From Kurthia sibirica (lineage in GTDB: Bacteria; Bacillota; Bacilli; Bacillales_A; Planococcaceae), in assembly GCF_003143975.1 (NCBI RefSeq), contig NZ_QFVR01000001.1, forward strand, positions 297,433 through 361,432: 64,000 bases of DNA, read 5' to 3'. The position numbers were made by a program, and so were the translations under genes. The notes under the pieces are model-generated. The model was not told where the DNA came from and did not search any database. It saw only the letters and a program-made list of their open reading frames with translations. The stretch's first letter is position 1; each line of letters begins with the position of its first letter. Shown here one piece after another: positions 1-8,838 of the stretch.

Positions 1-1
1 T

Positions 2-826
2 TTAAAAATTAATAATATTCAAGTTGGTTATGACGATCAGACAATCGTTCACGACTTAAGCATAGAAATTCCAGATGGTAAAATTACGACGATTATTGGT
101 GCTAATGGTTGTGGTAAATCAACGCTGTTGAAAGCGATTACCCGCATTATCCCACACCAAGCAGGTACGGTTATTTTAGATGGGGAAAATATTCAAAAAA
201 TGAATACAAAAGTTTTAGCGAGAGAGTTAGCAATTTTACCACAAAGTCCAGAAAGTGCGAGTGGTTTACTTGTTGAAGAATTGGTATCGTATGGTCGCTA
301 CCCTTACCAAAAAGGTTTTGGTAATTTATCTCAAAAAGATCGCGATATGATTGATTGGGCATTAGAAGCAACAAGTACAGCAGAATTTAGAAAACGTCCA
401 GTTGATGCATTATCAGGTGGTCAACGTCAGCGTGTATGGATTGCTATGGCGTTAGCACAGGAAACGGATATTATTTTCTTAGATGAACCGACGACATATT
501 TAGATATGGCCCATCAATTAGAAGTGTTGGAGTTATTGCAACAATTAAATGTCAAAGAAGGTCGTACGATTGTAATGGTGTTACATGATTTAAATCAAGC
601 AGCTCGTTTTTCAGATTATATTATTGCGATGAATGCTGGTCATTTAATCAAAGCAGGCGATGCAACAGAAGTGATGACCAATGAAACATTACGTGATGTG
701 TTTAATATTGACGCAGTTATTGGGGAAGACCCACGTACAAAAAAACCGATGTGTATTACGTATAATCTTTTGAAATCAGAAGAGCGTGCCTCAAAAAAGT
801 CTGAAGTGCACGATATGGTTGTTTAA
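2..826 (+). CDS. Iron-siderophore ABC transporter ATP-binding protein (5' partial)
   Basis: This is the ATPase of a FecCDE-type iron(III)-siderophore importer; it acts at the inner face of the membrane with the two permeases encoded next. The frame is open to the window edge, so the true start lies outside. Visible motifs are Walker A GANGCGKST (around nt 98-124), the signature LSGGQRQR, Walker B IIFLDEPTTYLD and the H-loop VLHDLN. An internal TTG at 128 lies just after the Walker A motif and cannot be the start. A 110-bp spacer separates it from the permeases. The substrate-binding lipoprotein is not in the window and may lie upstream. The exact siderophore cannot be told from sequence. Confidence 0.93.
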   Translation, partial: LKINNIQVGYDDQTIVHDLSIEIPDGKITTIIGANGCGKSTLLKAITRIIPHQAGTVILDGENIQKMNTKVLARELAILPQSPESASGLLVEELVSYGRYPYQKGFGNLSQKDRDMIDWALEATSTAEFRKRPVDALSGGQRQRVWIAMALAQETDIIFLDEPTTYLDMAHQLEVLELLQQLNVKEGRTIVMVLHDLNQAARFSDYIIAMNAGHLIKAGDATEVMTNETLRDVFNIDAVIGEDPRTKKPMCITYNLLKSEERASKKSEVHDMVV

Positions 827-936
827 AGTAATTGGAGACCTATACAAACCGTGGAGCGTCATTCACTGTAAAAAAGTGACTAGACGAACGGTTATTTAAG
901 TATGCCTACTATTCTACATAGAAAGAGAAGAGATGC

Positions 937-1938
937 ATGAAGTACTTTAGAAAAATACCATTAGCGTTACAGTTAGTATTCATGTTTGTTGTGTTACTTA
1001 TAGTCATGTTTGTTGCCATATCTTTTGGTGCAGCAAATACAACATTAGCAGATGTTTGGTATGCGATTTGGCATAGTAGTGATGATGAAAAAACAAATTT
1101 ATTAAGGGAAATACGTTTCCCGCGTGTACTAGCTGCAGTAGCAGTTGGTGCAGCTTTGGCAGTTGCAGGTGCAATTATGCAAGGCGTTACACGTAATCCA
1201 TTGGCGGATCCAGGTTTACTTGGGTTAACATCAGGAGCAAATGCTGCACTTGCCATTGGTTTTGTACTTGTACCGAATTTAGACTATAGTGGCGCAATGT
1301 TAGCCTGTTTTATCGGTGCAGCAATTGGGATGGCGATTGTCTATAGCATTGGCTCATCATCCAAAACAGGTATGTCCCCTTTGAAGCTCGTATTAGCAGG
1401 TGCAGCAGTATCTATGTTTTTACAGGCTGTAGCAGATGGTACAGGTTTGTTATTTCAAATTTCCAAAGATGTATCCATGTGGACTTCAGGCGGTCTTCAA
1501 GGGATTTCATGGAGTGCTTTTGTCGTCATGCCAATTATTATTGTGGCATTGATCAGTAGCATTATAATTAGCCGTCAATTGACTATTTTAAGTTTAAATG
1601 AAGATGTAGCCGTCGGACTAGGACAAAAAACATTTGTCATTAAAACCATGATGTTTATAATCGTCGTATTATTAGCTGGAGCAGCGGTATCAATCGTTGG
1701 TAATTTAGCCTTTATTGGCCTAATGATTCCACATATTGTACGTGGTTTAGTAGGCGCAGATTATCGGGCTATTATTCCGATGTCGATGATTGTTGGTGGG
1801 TTATTCATGGTCGTCGTTGATCTTATTGGTCGGACGATGAACGCACCGTTTGAAACACCAATCGTCGCCATTGTCTCGGTTTTAGGTTTACCATTCTTCC
1901 TAGTATTAGTTAAAAGAGGAGGACGATTCTTTGCATAA
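937..1938 (+). CDS. Iron-siderophore ABC transporter permease, FecCD family (first subunit)
   Basis: Membrane subunit of the siderophore importer, 333 residues, the usual size for the BtuC/FecCD fold, which has about ten membrane spans. Family stretches include RFPRVLAAVAVGAALAVAG near residues 56-74, GVTRNPLADPGLLG, and the C-terminal FIGLMIPHIVRGLVG loop that contacts the ATPase. The ATG at 937 follows a weak purine-rich site (gaaagagaag). It overlaps the next permease by 8 bp, so the two are translationally coupled and probably form a heterodimer. In most bacteria such operons are Fur-repressed; any Fur box would be upstream of the window. Confidence 0.93.
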   Translation: MKYFRKIPLALQLVFMFVVLLIVMFVAISFGAANTTLADVWYAIWHSSDDEKTNLLREIRFPRVLAAVAVGAALAVAGAIMQGVTRNPLADPGLLGLTSGANAALAIGFVLVPNLDYSGAMLACFIGAAIGMAIVYSIGSSSKTGMSPLKLVLAGAAVSMFLQAVADGTGLLFQISKDVSMWTSGGLQGISWSAFVVMPIIIVALISSIIISRQLTILSLNEDVAVGLGQKTFVIKTMMFIIVVLLAGAAVSIVGNLAFIGLMIPHIVRGLVGADYRAIIPMSMIVGGLFMVVVDLIGRTMNAPFETPIVAIVSVLGLPFFLVLVKRGGRFFA

Positions 1939-2932
1939 GCATTCAAGTATATGGCCTTGGTTAACGATGATGTTGCTCCTATTAGTGTCGATGATTGTCA
2001 TTGGCTTATCAGTTGGCTATTCATCATTAGGTATAACGCAATTATTTTCTACCTTTATAGGAAATGGTAAAATGAGCGATGAATTTATTTTGTTTTCTGT
2101 ACGCTTACCACGTGTTGTTATTTTACTATTAGCTGGTATGGCTTTAGCCGTTTCAGGTTCTCTATTACAAACGTTGACGAAAAATGATTTGGCAGATCCC
2201 GGGATTATCGGTATTAACGCAGGTGCTGGTATCGGTATTACAGTCGTCTATTTATTTGCCCGCGATCATTTTGCGAATTTTGCTTATGCACTACCAATCG
2301 TTGGGTTTTTAAGTGCAATCGCAACGGCTTTTCTTATTTATCTTTTTTCATATGAAAAATCTAAAGGAATTCAACCATTTCGCCTAGTATTAGTTGGTGT
2401 TGGTTTTGCCGCAGCATTGTCTGGTCTAATGATTATGTTGATCTCATCTGCGGAGCGCAGTGATGTAGCATTTATCTCAAGTTGGCTTGCTGGCAATGTG
2501 TGGGGAGCAGATTGGCCATTCGTCTGGGCATTACTACCATGGTTAGTCATACTCGTACCATTTGTTCTTTACCGAGCAAATAGCTTAAATATTTTAGGGT
2601 TAAGCGAACACACAGCAATTGGTTTAGGTGCATCAATGAATAAAGAACGTATTCTATTACTTGTCATTGCCGTGGCACTTGCAGCCGCAGCTGTATCTGT
2701 GACAGGTGGTATCGGATTTGTTGGTTTAATGGCGCCGCATATAGCAAAATCGCTTGTCGGACCAAAACATCAACGATTCTTGCCAGTCGCCTTGTTAATT
2801 GGTGCCATTCTATTGCTTATCGCTGATGTAATTGGCCGGTCAATATTGACGACATCAACCATTCCAGTTGGTATCGTTGTAGCCATTATCGGTGCGCCTT
2901 ATTTTTTATATTTGTTAAAAAAACAGGGATAA
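1931..2932 (+). CDS. Iron-siderophore ABC transporter permease, FecCD family (second subunit)
   Basis: Second FecCD-type permease, 333 residues and paralogous to the preceding gene: compare RLPRVVILLLAGMALAVSG and FVGLMAPHIAKSLVG with the matching stretches there. It starts at TTG 1931, placed 9 bases after a strong AGGAGG (1916-1921) inside the end of the first permease gene. The 8-bp overlap and the ordered ATPase-permease-permease layout mark one operon. A hairpin terminator follows at 2963-3003, so this is the last gene of the transporter operon. Confidence 0.93.
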   Translation: MHKHSSIWPWLTMMLLLLVSMIVIGLSVGYSSLGITQLFSTFIGNGKMSDEFILFSVRLPRVVILLLAGMALAVSGSLLQTLTKNDLADPGIIGINAGAGIGITVVYLFARDHFANFAYALPIVGFLSAIATAFLIYLFSYEKSKGIQPFRLVLVGVGFAAALSGLMIMLISSAERSDVAFISSWLAGNVWGADWPFVWALLPWLVILVPFVLYRANSLNILGLSEHTAIGLGASMNKERILLLVIAVALAAAAVSVTGGIGFVGLMAPHIAKSLVGPKHQRFLPVALLIGAILLLIADVIGRSILTTSTIPVGIVVAIIGAPYFLYLLKKQG

Positions 2933-2962
2933 ATGATTTGGTTACTGTAATAAAATAATTCA

Positions 2963-3003
2963 AGGTGAGAAATAAGGTGTCATGCCTGTTCTCACTTTTT
3001 TTG
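2963..3003 (+). terminator. Intrinsic terminator of the siderophore transporter operon
   Basis: GTGAGAA (2965-2971) pairs with TTCTCAC (2989-2995) and is followed by a run of seven T. It sits 30 bp after the second permease stop. Confidence 0.8.
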
Positions 3004-3143
3004 TGTAATTAAGTGACAACGTCTTTTAACTTCTCTGTATTATTTCCTGGGGAATAAGATTCTATTACTTTGTTAGAATAATTGAAAATAAAGTAGATGT
3101 GACGATACTACTAATAGAAGTGAATGGATAGGGGTGAAAAATC

Positions 3144-3758
3144 ATGACTATATTAGAAATTGATCAATTATCTATTACTGTAAACAATAAAAAAATAGTA
3201 CATAATAGTAAACTGCTAATAGAAGAAGTAGGGATTTACGGTTTAATTGGCGGACGGGATGCTGGGAAAACACTGTTATTTGAATGGTTAAGTGGACAAC
3301 TAGCACCGCTTGAAGGGGAAATTCAAATTACAGAAAAAAAGCAAGAGCAGCTACTACAAGCCAGTTTGGTGAAAATTAAACCATTATTAGTTAATCTCAC
3401 TATTTTTGAAAATTTGAGGGTATTATGTAGTAATGCAGATTCAGTCAGTGAAGCAGATATCGTCTGGTATTTATCTTTTGTTGGTTTGAATCAATCAGAT
3501 AATCGATTAGTAAGTGCCTTATCAAAGGCAGAAAAGTATCGACTAGCCATTGCACTATCGTTAATAGATAATCCTTCAATTCTGTTACTCGATGAACCTT
3601 TTTTTGACTTTACAATCGAAGACTTCAATATGATCCAACATATTTTATCAAAAATTATTGAATCAAATATAGCGATTGTGATTGCTACACGTAATGAGGA
3701 AGGGATTCGCCCACTATGTAAAAGAGTCTTCCGTCTGGCTCATGGGAAATTACAGTAA
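3144..3758 (+). CDS. Orphan ABC-type ATPase domain protein with degenerate motifs
   Basis: A 204-residue ABC ATPase domain with no permease beside it. Walker A is intact (GGRDAGKT, around residues 37-44) and Walker B is ILLLDEPFFDF. The signature reads ALSKAEKYR instead of LSGGQ, no clear Q-loop glutamine is visible, and the H-loop histidine is replaced (IATRNEEG where STHDxxE is usual). It may therefore hydrolyse ATP poorly or act as a regulatory partner. The ATG at 3144 follows AGGGGTG. It is monocistronic, with its own terminator. The nearest B. subtilis-type relatives would be multidrug or bacitracin-type exporter ATPases, but I cannot assign a substrate. Confidence 0.75.
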   Translation: MTILEIDQLSITVNNKKIVHNSKLLIEEVGIYGLIGGRDAGKTLLFEWLSGQLAPLEGEIQITEKKQEQLLQASLVKIKPLLVNLTIFENLRVLCSNADSVSEADIVWYLSFVGLNQSDNRLVSALSKAEKYRLAIALSLIDNPSILLLDEPFFDFTIEDFNMIQHILSKIIESNIAIVIATRNEEGIRPLCKRVFRLAHGKLQ

Positions 3759-3783
3759 ATCGTACGTAGTCGCAAATAACCAA

Positions 3784-3823
3784 GGCAAATCATCATTCGT
3801 ATAGGAAGGATTTGCTTTTTTTA
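3784..3823 (+). terminator. Intrinsic terminator after the orphan ABC ATPase
   Basis: GCAAATC (3785-3791) pairs with GATTTGC (3809-3815), followed by seven T. Confidence 0.8.
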
Positions 3824-3940
3824 TATCGTAATTAAAAATGATGCTTGCTATGAACGTAAATTATTGCAAATAGGTTAGTATGAAGCATATTATTAAGAGC
3901 ATATCCATTAACACAATAGAACGATAGAGGGAGTGGTTTG

Positions 3941-4411
3941 ATGTCAATTTATGATTATAAAGTGCAGTTAGAAGATGGCAAAGAATATTCAATGAGTGAT
4001 TATAAAGGAAAGGCGATGCTCATTGTTAATACCGCTTCAAAATGTGGGTTTACACCACAGTTTGAGGAATTAGAAAAGTTATATGAAGATTATAAAGAGG
4101 AAGATTTTGTAGTGCTTGGATTCCCAACAAATCAGTTTAAGCAAGAAGTAGCAACAGCGCAAGAAGCAGCGCAGGAATGTCGCTTGAATTATGGTGTAAC
4201 TTTTCCAATGCATAGTATGATTCAGGTTAATGGTGCACAGGAAGATCCATTATTTACTTATTTAAAAGACCATACAAAGGGTTTTTTAGGTAGTAGCATT
4301 AAATGGAATTTCACGAAGTTTCTTATAGACAAAGAAGGAAATATTGTGGGGCGTTATGCCTCAAAAGATAAGCCTTTGAGCTTGTCAAAAGACATTGAAA
4401 AGTTATTGTAA
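3941..4411 (+). CDS. Glutathione peroxidase-family thiol peroxidase
   Basis: A 156-residue cytosolic peroxidase of the GPx fold (BsaA/Gpo type), reducing peroxides with thioredoxin or low-molecular-weight thiols. The catalytic residue is cysteine, not selenocysteine: Cys35 in VNTASKCGFTPQ. The other catalytic motifs GFPTNQF (Gln) and IKWNFTKF (Trp, Asn) are present. I chose ATG 3941, about 5 bases after GAGGGAGTGG; a TTG immediately upstream at 3938 would add one residue. It is monocistronic. The cobalamin riboswitch begins about 60 bp downstream. Confidence 0.93.
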   Translation: MSIYDYKVQLEDGKEYSMSDYKGKAMLIVNTASKCGFTPQFEELEKLYEDYKEEDFVVLGFPTNQFKQEVATAQEAAQECRLNYGVTFPMHSMIQVNGAQEDPLFTYLKDHTKGFLGSSIKWNFTKFLIDKEGNIVGRYASKDKPLSLSKDIEKLL

Positions 4412-4469
4412 AAGAGAGAATTTTCATTTACTTTTATATCCTTGTATAGTAAGATAAAGAAGTAAAAAA

Positions 4470-4668
4470 ATAATGCTTTAATTGGTGTGAAGCAACCTAG
4501 AAGTTGTTTTACTTAAAAGGGAAGTTGGTGTAAATCCAACGCTGTCCCGCAACTGTAAATGTGAGTATATCGTGCATATCCACTGTCTATTATTCATAGA
4601 TGGGAAGGGCAAATTATACGTTGACCATGAGCCAGGAGACCTGCCAATTAATCGATGCATCTTGTTTT
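4470..4668 (+). promoter_or_regulatory. Cobalamin (B12) riboswitch aptamer without an intact target gene
   Basis: The conserved core is easy to read: AAAAGGGAA near 4515, GGTGTAAATCCAACGCTG (4528-4545), CCCGCAACTGTAAATG (4546-4561) and the B12 box GAGCCAGGAGACCTGCC (4629-4645). A likely -10, TATAGT, lies at 4445-4450. A Rho-independent terminator follows at 4718-4751, so this looks like an off-switch controlled by transcription termination. No cobalamin gene follows: only a 7-codon reading frame remains before another terminator at 4881. Confidence 0.92.
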
Positions 4669-4717
4669 ACCTACGAGGATAGGTTGATGTTAGCTACTTT
4701 ATATCGTATTTCAGTAG

Positions 4718-4751
4718 ATAACAGCACTCTTTCAAGGGTTGCTGTTTTTTT
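4718..4751 (+). terminator. Riboswitch expression-platform terminator
   Basis: AACAGCA (4720-4726) pairs with TGCTGTT (4740-4746), followed by seven or more T. It lies about 50 bp after the B12 box, the usual place for the regulated terminator. Confidence 0.8.
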
Positions 4752-4849
4752 GTGGCCAGTTGTCTTTGTTTTACCCAATGATTCTAAGCAAGACCCCAAC
4801 TATTTAGAACTCCCCAACTTCCAAGTAGTGTTTTATAGAGGAAGACAAT

Positions 4850-4873
4850 ATGACTGGTTCTAACAAAACTTAA
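4850..4873 (+). pseudogene. Seven-codon remnant of the riboswitch-controlled gene
   Basis: The site GAGGAAG (4838-4844) is followed after 5 bases by ATG and the reading frame MTGSNKT, then TAA. Eight bases later comes a strong terminator. The simplest reading is that the body of a cobalamin-regulated gene was lost, leaving its translation start fused close to its terminator. A functional 7-residue peptide cannot be excluded. Confidence 0.4.
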
Positions 4874-4880
4874 CTAAGTA

Positions 4881-4920
4881 AAAAGGTTGGTACAACATAA
4901 TTGTTGTACCAACCTTTTTT
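4881..4920 (+). terminator. Strong intrinsic terminator
   Basis: A 16-bp stem (4882-4897 with 4902-4917, built on AAAGGTTGGTACAACA) with a 4-nt loop and six T. It closes the riboswitch transcription unit. Confidence 0.88.
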
Positions 4921-4945
4921 GTAGTATCAAGATCTCCAAAAGAAT

Positions 4946-5330
4946 GGTTCTATTATATATGTTGGGGTATTAAAACCATTCATGTTTTAGACAATTAGAA
5001 ATAGTGCGTTACTTGTTTTTCGGCAGGAGTCCTCGCCATTTCTTTTAATCACAAAAGTTGAAGAAATCGAGGGCAAGTATGCTCTTTTTATAGAAATGCC
5101 GAAGCGTTCACCTATTTGTCCAGCTTGTCAGTCCATTACTTCGAAAGTACATGATGATCGCATACAAAAAATGAACCATTTAAAATGGTTTGATTGGGCT
5201 AAAAAAATCGAATGGCTTTTTAGAAGGTATTAATAACAAAACGAAAGTAATGAAACGACATGCATATGGTTATAAACGATTTGAGCAAAGATCTTACTAA
5301 CATTAAAGTATAAAGAAGTTGGTTTACATC
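4946..5330 (+). mobile_element. Decayed ISL3-type insertion element, copy a
   Basis: The left end GGTTCTATTATATATG at 4946 recurs at 9821, 20229 and 45228. Inside is a broken transposase: about nt 5055-5190 reads KVEEIEGKYALFIEMPK and then RSPICPACQSITSKVHDDR, the N-terminal zinc-finger region of ISL3 transposases. After frame breaks, KVMKRHAYGYKRF (around 5245-5285) matches the C-terminal end of such transposases. Most of the catalytic middle is missing. No right-hand inverted repeat was found. This remnant may be tied to the loss of the riboswitch-controlled gene just upstream. Confidence 0.75.
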
Positions 5331-5630
5331 TGGGCTAAATGAAAAAGGTGAATGAAATTAAACTCATTATAGTAAGGATTAAAAAGATCTGACCTTGTTA
5401 ATCGTTTGGTCGTTGTTAGACATTCTGACCTTGTCAAACGCGATTTGTATGCAAAAAGGGGCGACTAGAGAGTGTGATGTGCTTTCGTTTTGGTTAGTCA
5501 AATAGTTTTTTAAAAGGGAATCATCATCAAATATACGAAGGTGTAGGCGGTTTAATTTTATTGATGGAGGAAGAAATAGATGTGTATTTCGAGTAATGTA
5601 TCGTCCGAAATGACTGACTAGAAAAAAGGG
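5331..5630. other. Unassigned degenerate intergenic DNA
   Basis: No reading frame of meaningful length and no recognisable motif. A short direct repeat (TCTGACCTTGTTAA near 5388 and TCTGACCTTGTCAA near 5425) is visible. It is probably decayed gene or insertion-element sequence. Confidence 0.4.
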
Positions 5631-5631
5631 T

Positions 5632-5676
5632 ATGATTTAAAAGAGCTAAATCATGTCACGTCAATGTTTAACGTGA
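5632..5676. repeat. Two adjacent short inverted repeats upstream of the BusR-like gene
   Basis: ATGATTTA (5632-5639) mirrors TAAATCAT (5647-5654); directly after it, TCACGT and ACGTGA flank a 9-base centre. These may be a fading terminator or protein-binding sites. No T-run follows. Confidence 0.35.
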
Positions 5677-5741
5677 AAATGAAAAATAAAGCGTTTTATA
5701 GATATTCAATAGGGAAAAGTAAAGATAACTACTCAATCCTC

Positions 5742-5788
5742 TTTAAAGTAGTAGTAAAATACCTAATATAGTGCTATATTGACTATAT
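5742..5788 (+). promoter_or_regulatory. Candidate promoter and operator of the BusR-like regulator
   Basis: A possible -10 TAATAT (5764-5769) lies 16 bases after TTTAAA. Overlapping it is a nested dyad: AATATAG/CTATATT (5765-5780) and ATATAGT/ACTATAT (5766-5772, 5782-5788). This placement suits autoregulation. The operator identity is inference. Confidence 0.4.
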
Positions 5789-5826
5789 ATTTTAAGCATC
5801 TAATTGAACAAAGGGAGCATGGCGAG

Positions 5827-6465
5827 ATGTCAGAACACGAAAAAAAAACAAAAATTAAACAATCACGTTATCAAATAATAGCAGCAGATTTGGCTTCGAA
5901 AATTGTCGACCGCGAATACGAAGTTGGTGAGAAATTATATGCGCGTTCATCATTAGCAAGTAAGTATGGCGTATCGTCGGAAACTGCTAGACGTGCAATT
6001 GCCGTGTTGCAAGATTTAGGGATCGTCCAAGCGACAAAGGGGAGCGGCGTTTTTATCAAGTCTTATGAAGAAGCGGCTAAATTCGTTCATCAACTTAAGG
6101 ATGTACAATCTGTTAAAGAGATTCAAAATGATATTATGCTGTCAATTTCGCAGCAAAAAGAAGAAATGATGAAATTAGAGCAAATGACGCAAGAATTAGT
6201 AACGCGCACAAACCGCTTTCATTCACTTAATCCATTCATACCTTTTCATGTAACAATCGGTTCTGAGTGTGTATATGTTGGATTAACAATTCAAGAATTG
6301 AACTTCTGGCAAAATACAACAGCTACAATTGTTGGTATACGTCATAACGATGATATGATTTTGTCGCCAGGCCCATATGCGACAATTCAAGAAGGCGATA
6401 CCATCTATTTCATTGGCAATGAAGAAAGTTTAGACGTTGTAAAAAATTTTTTATATAAAGGTTAA
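5827..6465 (+). CDS. busR: BusR-like regulator: GntR winged helix plus RCK_C (TrkA-C) domain
   Basis: A 212-residue regulator. Residues about 10-75 form a GntR-type winged helix (YQIIAADLASKIVDREYEVG and LASKYGVSSETARRA), followed by a coiled stretch (KEEMMKLEQMTQELVT). Residues about 140-212 form an RCK_C domain (ELNFWQNTTATIVGIRH, GPYATIQEGDTIYFIGNEE). In streptococci and Lactococcus, BusR has this architecture; it binds c-di-AMP and represses the glycine-betaine importer encoded next to it. Here opuA follows directly, which supports the same role. I chose ATG 5827, 9 bases after GGGAG; an upstream TTG at 5779 lacks a binding site. A hairpin terminator separates it from opuAA. Confidence 0.85.
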   Translation: MSEHEKKTKIKQSRYQIIAADLASKIVDREYEVGEKLYARSSLASKYGVSSETARRAIAVLQDLGIVQATKGSGVFIKSYEEAAKFVHQLKDVQSVKEIQNDIMLSISQQKEEMMKLEQMTQELVTRTNRFHSLNPFIPFHVTIGSECVYVGLTIQELNFWQNTTATIVGIRHNDDMILSPGPYATIQEGDTIYFIGNEESLDVVKNFLYKG

Positions 6466-6633
6466 ATACTTGGGAAATGACGAAAAAATAGCATTTATTT
6501 GAAATCGTATTCATTTCTATACTGAAAAAATAAAAAAACACGATAAAGACAGCTGTAGTAAGCCGTATAACGTGTAAAGTAAAAAGAAACATATTTGTTT
6601 AAATCGATAAAAAATGATTGGGAAATAGAATGG

Positions 6634-6670
6634 AAAAGCGTTTCTAGCAACTGCTAGAGACGTTTTTTTT
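6634..6670 (+). terminator. Intrinsic terminator after the BusR-like gene
   Basis: GCGTTTCTAGCA (6638-6649) pairs with TGCTAGAGACGT (6652-6663), one G-U pair and one end mismatch, followed by eight T. Confidence 0.75.
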
Positions 6671-6682
6671 CGTGAAATTCAT

Positions 6683-6725
6683 TTGACAGAAGTAACAACC
6701 TTTTGTTACGGTTAGGTTGTTACTT
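6683..6725 (+). promoter_or_regulatory. opuA promoter -35 with a perfect 12-bp inverted repeat (candidate BusR operator)
   Basis: TTGACA (6683-6688) is immediately followed by AAGTAACAACCT (6690-6701), a 12-base spacer and its exact complement AGGTTGTTACTT (6714-6725). The dyad covers the space where the -10 would lie (no good -10 match is visible), so a bound dimer or tetramer would block transcription. It is not similar in sequence to the dyad at the regulator's own promoter. Confidence 0.5.
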
Positions 6726-6784
6726 TGAAGGGTATATACAAACATATATGCTTTTCCACTATAAGAACCAAGGAGTTGTTGCTC

Positions 6785-7984
6785 TTGTCTAAAATAAGAG
6801 TTGAAAATGTAAGTAAAATATTTGGGAAGAAAATCCCACAAGCATTAGAGCTAGTAAAAAAAGGTGAATCTAAAACAGCGATATTGAAAAAAACCGGTGC
6901 TACAGTCGGTGTAAATAATACGAGCTTTGAAGTTGAAGATGGCGAAATATTCGTTATTATGGGGCTATCAGGTAGTGGTAAATCTACGCTCGTACGTTTA
7001 TTAAATCGTTTGATTGAACCGACGACCGGGAGTATCTTAATTAATGGTGAAGATGTCTCTAAAATGAATAAAGCACAATTAAGAGAGATTCGACGTAATA
7101 AAGTAAATATGGTTTTCCAAAACTTCGGTTTATTTCCTCACCAAACAATCTTAAAAAATACAGAGTATGGTTTAAAGGTTCGAGGGGTTTCAAAGGAAGA
7201 GCGTCGTGTTAAAGCAGAAAAAGCTTTAGAAAACGCTGGCCTATTAGAGTTTAAGGATCAGTACCCAAGTCAGCTATCTGGTGGTATGCAACAGCGTGTC
7301 GGCTTAGCGAGAGCACTTGCGAATGATTCTGATATTGTCTTAATGGATGAAGCCTTTTCAGCCCTGGATCCTTTAATTAGAAAAGGTATGCAGGATGAGT
7401 TGATTGAACTCCAACAAAATGTTCAAAAAACAATAATTTTCATTACACATGATTTAAACGAGGCATTACGTATTGGCGATCGTATCGCGATTATGAAAGA
7501 TGGCGCCATCATTCAGATCGGTACAGGTGAAGAAATTTTAACGAATCCTGCTGATGATTATGTTCGCAGTTTTATAGAAGATGTTGATCGTTCGAAAGTA
7601 TTAACTGCAGAAAATATTATGGTACGTCCAGTTACGATAAATCCTGAAATTGATGGACCAAAAATGGCCTTGAAACGCATGAAGGACGAACAGGTAAGCC
7701 TCGTAATAGCCACAGATCGTAAAAAACAATTACTAGGTTTTGTAACAGCAGATCAGGCGTTACAATGTGCAAAAGATGGTAAAACCTTACTTGTTGATTG
7801 TATGCAAAAAGAAATGAATACTGTGCCATATGATATGCTTTTAGAAGATGTGCTAAATGTTATTCATGATTCTCCAACACCTGTTGCCGTTATAAAAGAG
7901 GGCAAGCTTGTTGGTGTATTAATCAGAGGCATCGTTATCGAAGCACTCGCGAAATCTAGTGTGGAGGTGCCAGAACATGAATAA
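6785..7984 (+). CDS. opuAA: Glycine betaine ABC transporter ATPase
   Basis: A 399-residue ATPase of the OpuA osmoprotectant importer. Walker A is GLSGSGKST, the signature LSGGMQQR, Walker [14 protein letters not shown], and the H-loop [10 protein letters not shown] tandem CBS region follows (about residues 280-399, beginning [12 protein letters not shown]), which senses ionic strength or nucleotides in this family. The N-terminus ([14 protein letters not shown], then TGATVGVNN) matches the B. subtilis OpuAA pattern. I chose TTG 6785, 9 bases after AAGGAG; the longer frame from 6725 would include the operator. It overlaps opuAB by 8 bp. Confidence 0.96.
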   Translation: MSKIRVENVSKIFGKKIPQALELVKKGESKTAILKKTGATVGVNNTSFEVEDGEIFVIMGLSGSGKSTLVRLLNRLIEPTTGSILINGEDVSKMNKAQLREIRRNKVNMVFQNFGLFPHQTILKNTEYGLKVRGVSKEERRVKAEKALENAGLLEFKDQYPSQLSGGMQQRVGLARALANDSDIVLMDEAFSALDPLIRKGMQDELIELQQNVQKTIIFITHDLNEALRIGDRIAIMKDGAIIQIGTGEEILTNPADDYVRSFIEDVDRSKVLTAENIMVRPVTINPEIDGPKMALKRMKDEQVSLVIATDRKKQLLGFVTADQALQCAKDGKTLLVDCMQKEMNTVPYDMLLEDVLNVIHDSPTPVAVIKEGKLVGVLIRGIVIEALAKSSVEVPEHE

Positions 7985-8828
7985 TTTATTAGATAAAATC
8001 CCACAGATGCCACTTGCAAAATGGACAAATGATGCAATGGATTGGGTAACAGAGACCTTCCAAGGTTTCTTTGATAGCATTCAAGAAAATACAGAAGGCG
8101 CTATGCTTTTTGTCACCGATGTATTACTAATGATTCCAGCGATTATTGTTATTTTAGCGATAGCGATATTAGCATACTTTGCTTCTAAACGAAAATTTGG
8201 GCTCGCAATTTTCACAGTAGTAGGTTTGTTATTCATCTACAATCAAGGGTTATGGGATGATCTTATGAATACCGTAACACTCGTATTGTTTGCTAGTTTG
8301 ATTTCGATAATTGTCGGCATTCCAGTAGGGATACTAATGTCAAAAAGTACAACTTTTGAAAGTATTATGAAACCAATTTTAGATTTCATGCAAACAATGC
8401 CCGGTTTTGTATATTTAATTCCGGCTGTAGCATTTTTTGGTATTGGTATCGTACCCGGTGTATTTGCTTCAATAATCTTCTCAATTCCACCAACAATTCG
8501 CTTCACAAACTTAGCAATTCGCCAAGTACCAACAGAATTAATTGAAGCAGCAGAATCGTTTGGTAGCACAAGTGCACAAAAATTATTTAATGTAGAATTA
8601 CCACTTGCTAAATCAACCATTATGGCTGGTGTCAATCAAACAGTAATGCTTGCATTATCTATGGTTGTCATTGCTTCAATGATTGGCGCAGAAGGTTTGG
8701 GTGGTAAAGTACTAACAGCAGTTCAGCGAGCAGAGGTAGGATCTGGCTTCGTAGCAGGTCTTGCACTAGTAATCTTCGCTATTATTATTGATAGACTTAC
8801 ACAGAGTATTAACAATAAAAAAGGATAG
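7977..8828 (+). CDS. opuAB: Glycine betaine ABC transporter permease
   Basis: A 283-residue membrane subunit of OpuA. It has an N-terminal amphipathic leader ([16 protein letters not shown]) and then about seven membrane spans. The EAA loop that docks on the ATPase reads [18 protein letters not shown] (about residues 185-202). The ATG at 7977 lies 9 bases after GGAGG and inside the end of opuAA (8-bp overlap), so the pair is translationally coupled. The permease and the binding protein are separate genes, as in B. subtilis and unlike the fused BusAB of Lactococcus. Confidence 0.96.
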   Translation: MNNLLDKIPQMPLAKWTNDAMDWVTETFQGFFDSIQENTEGAMLFVTDVLLMIPAIIVILAIAILAYFASKRKFGLAIFTVVGLLFIYNQGLWDDLMNTVTLVLFASLISIIVGIPVGILMSKSTTFESIMKPILDFMQTMPGFVYLIPAVAFFGIGIVPGVFASIIFSIPPTIRFTNLAIRQVPTELIEAAESFGSTSAQKLFNVELPLAKSTIMAGVNQTVMLALSMVVIASMIGAEGLGGKVLTAVQRAEVGSGFVAGLALVIFAIIIDRLTQSINNKKG

Positions 8829-8838
8829 GACTGATTTA

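Noticed and set aside
4600..4863. An 87-codon frame overlapping the cobalamin riboswitch
   Set aside because: It runs through the B12 box and the riboswitch terminator, has no ribosome-binding site and no family features; the RNA element explains the sequence.
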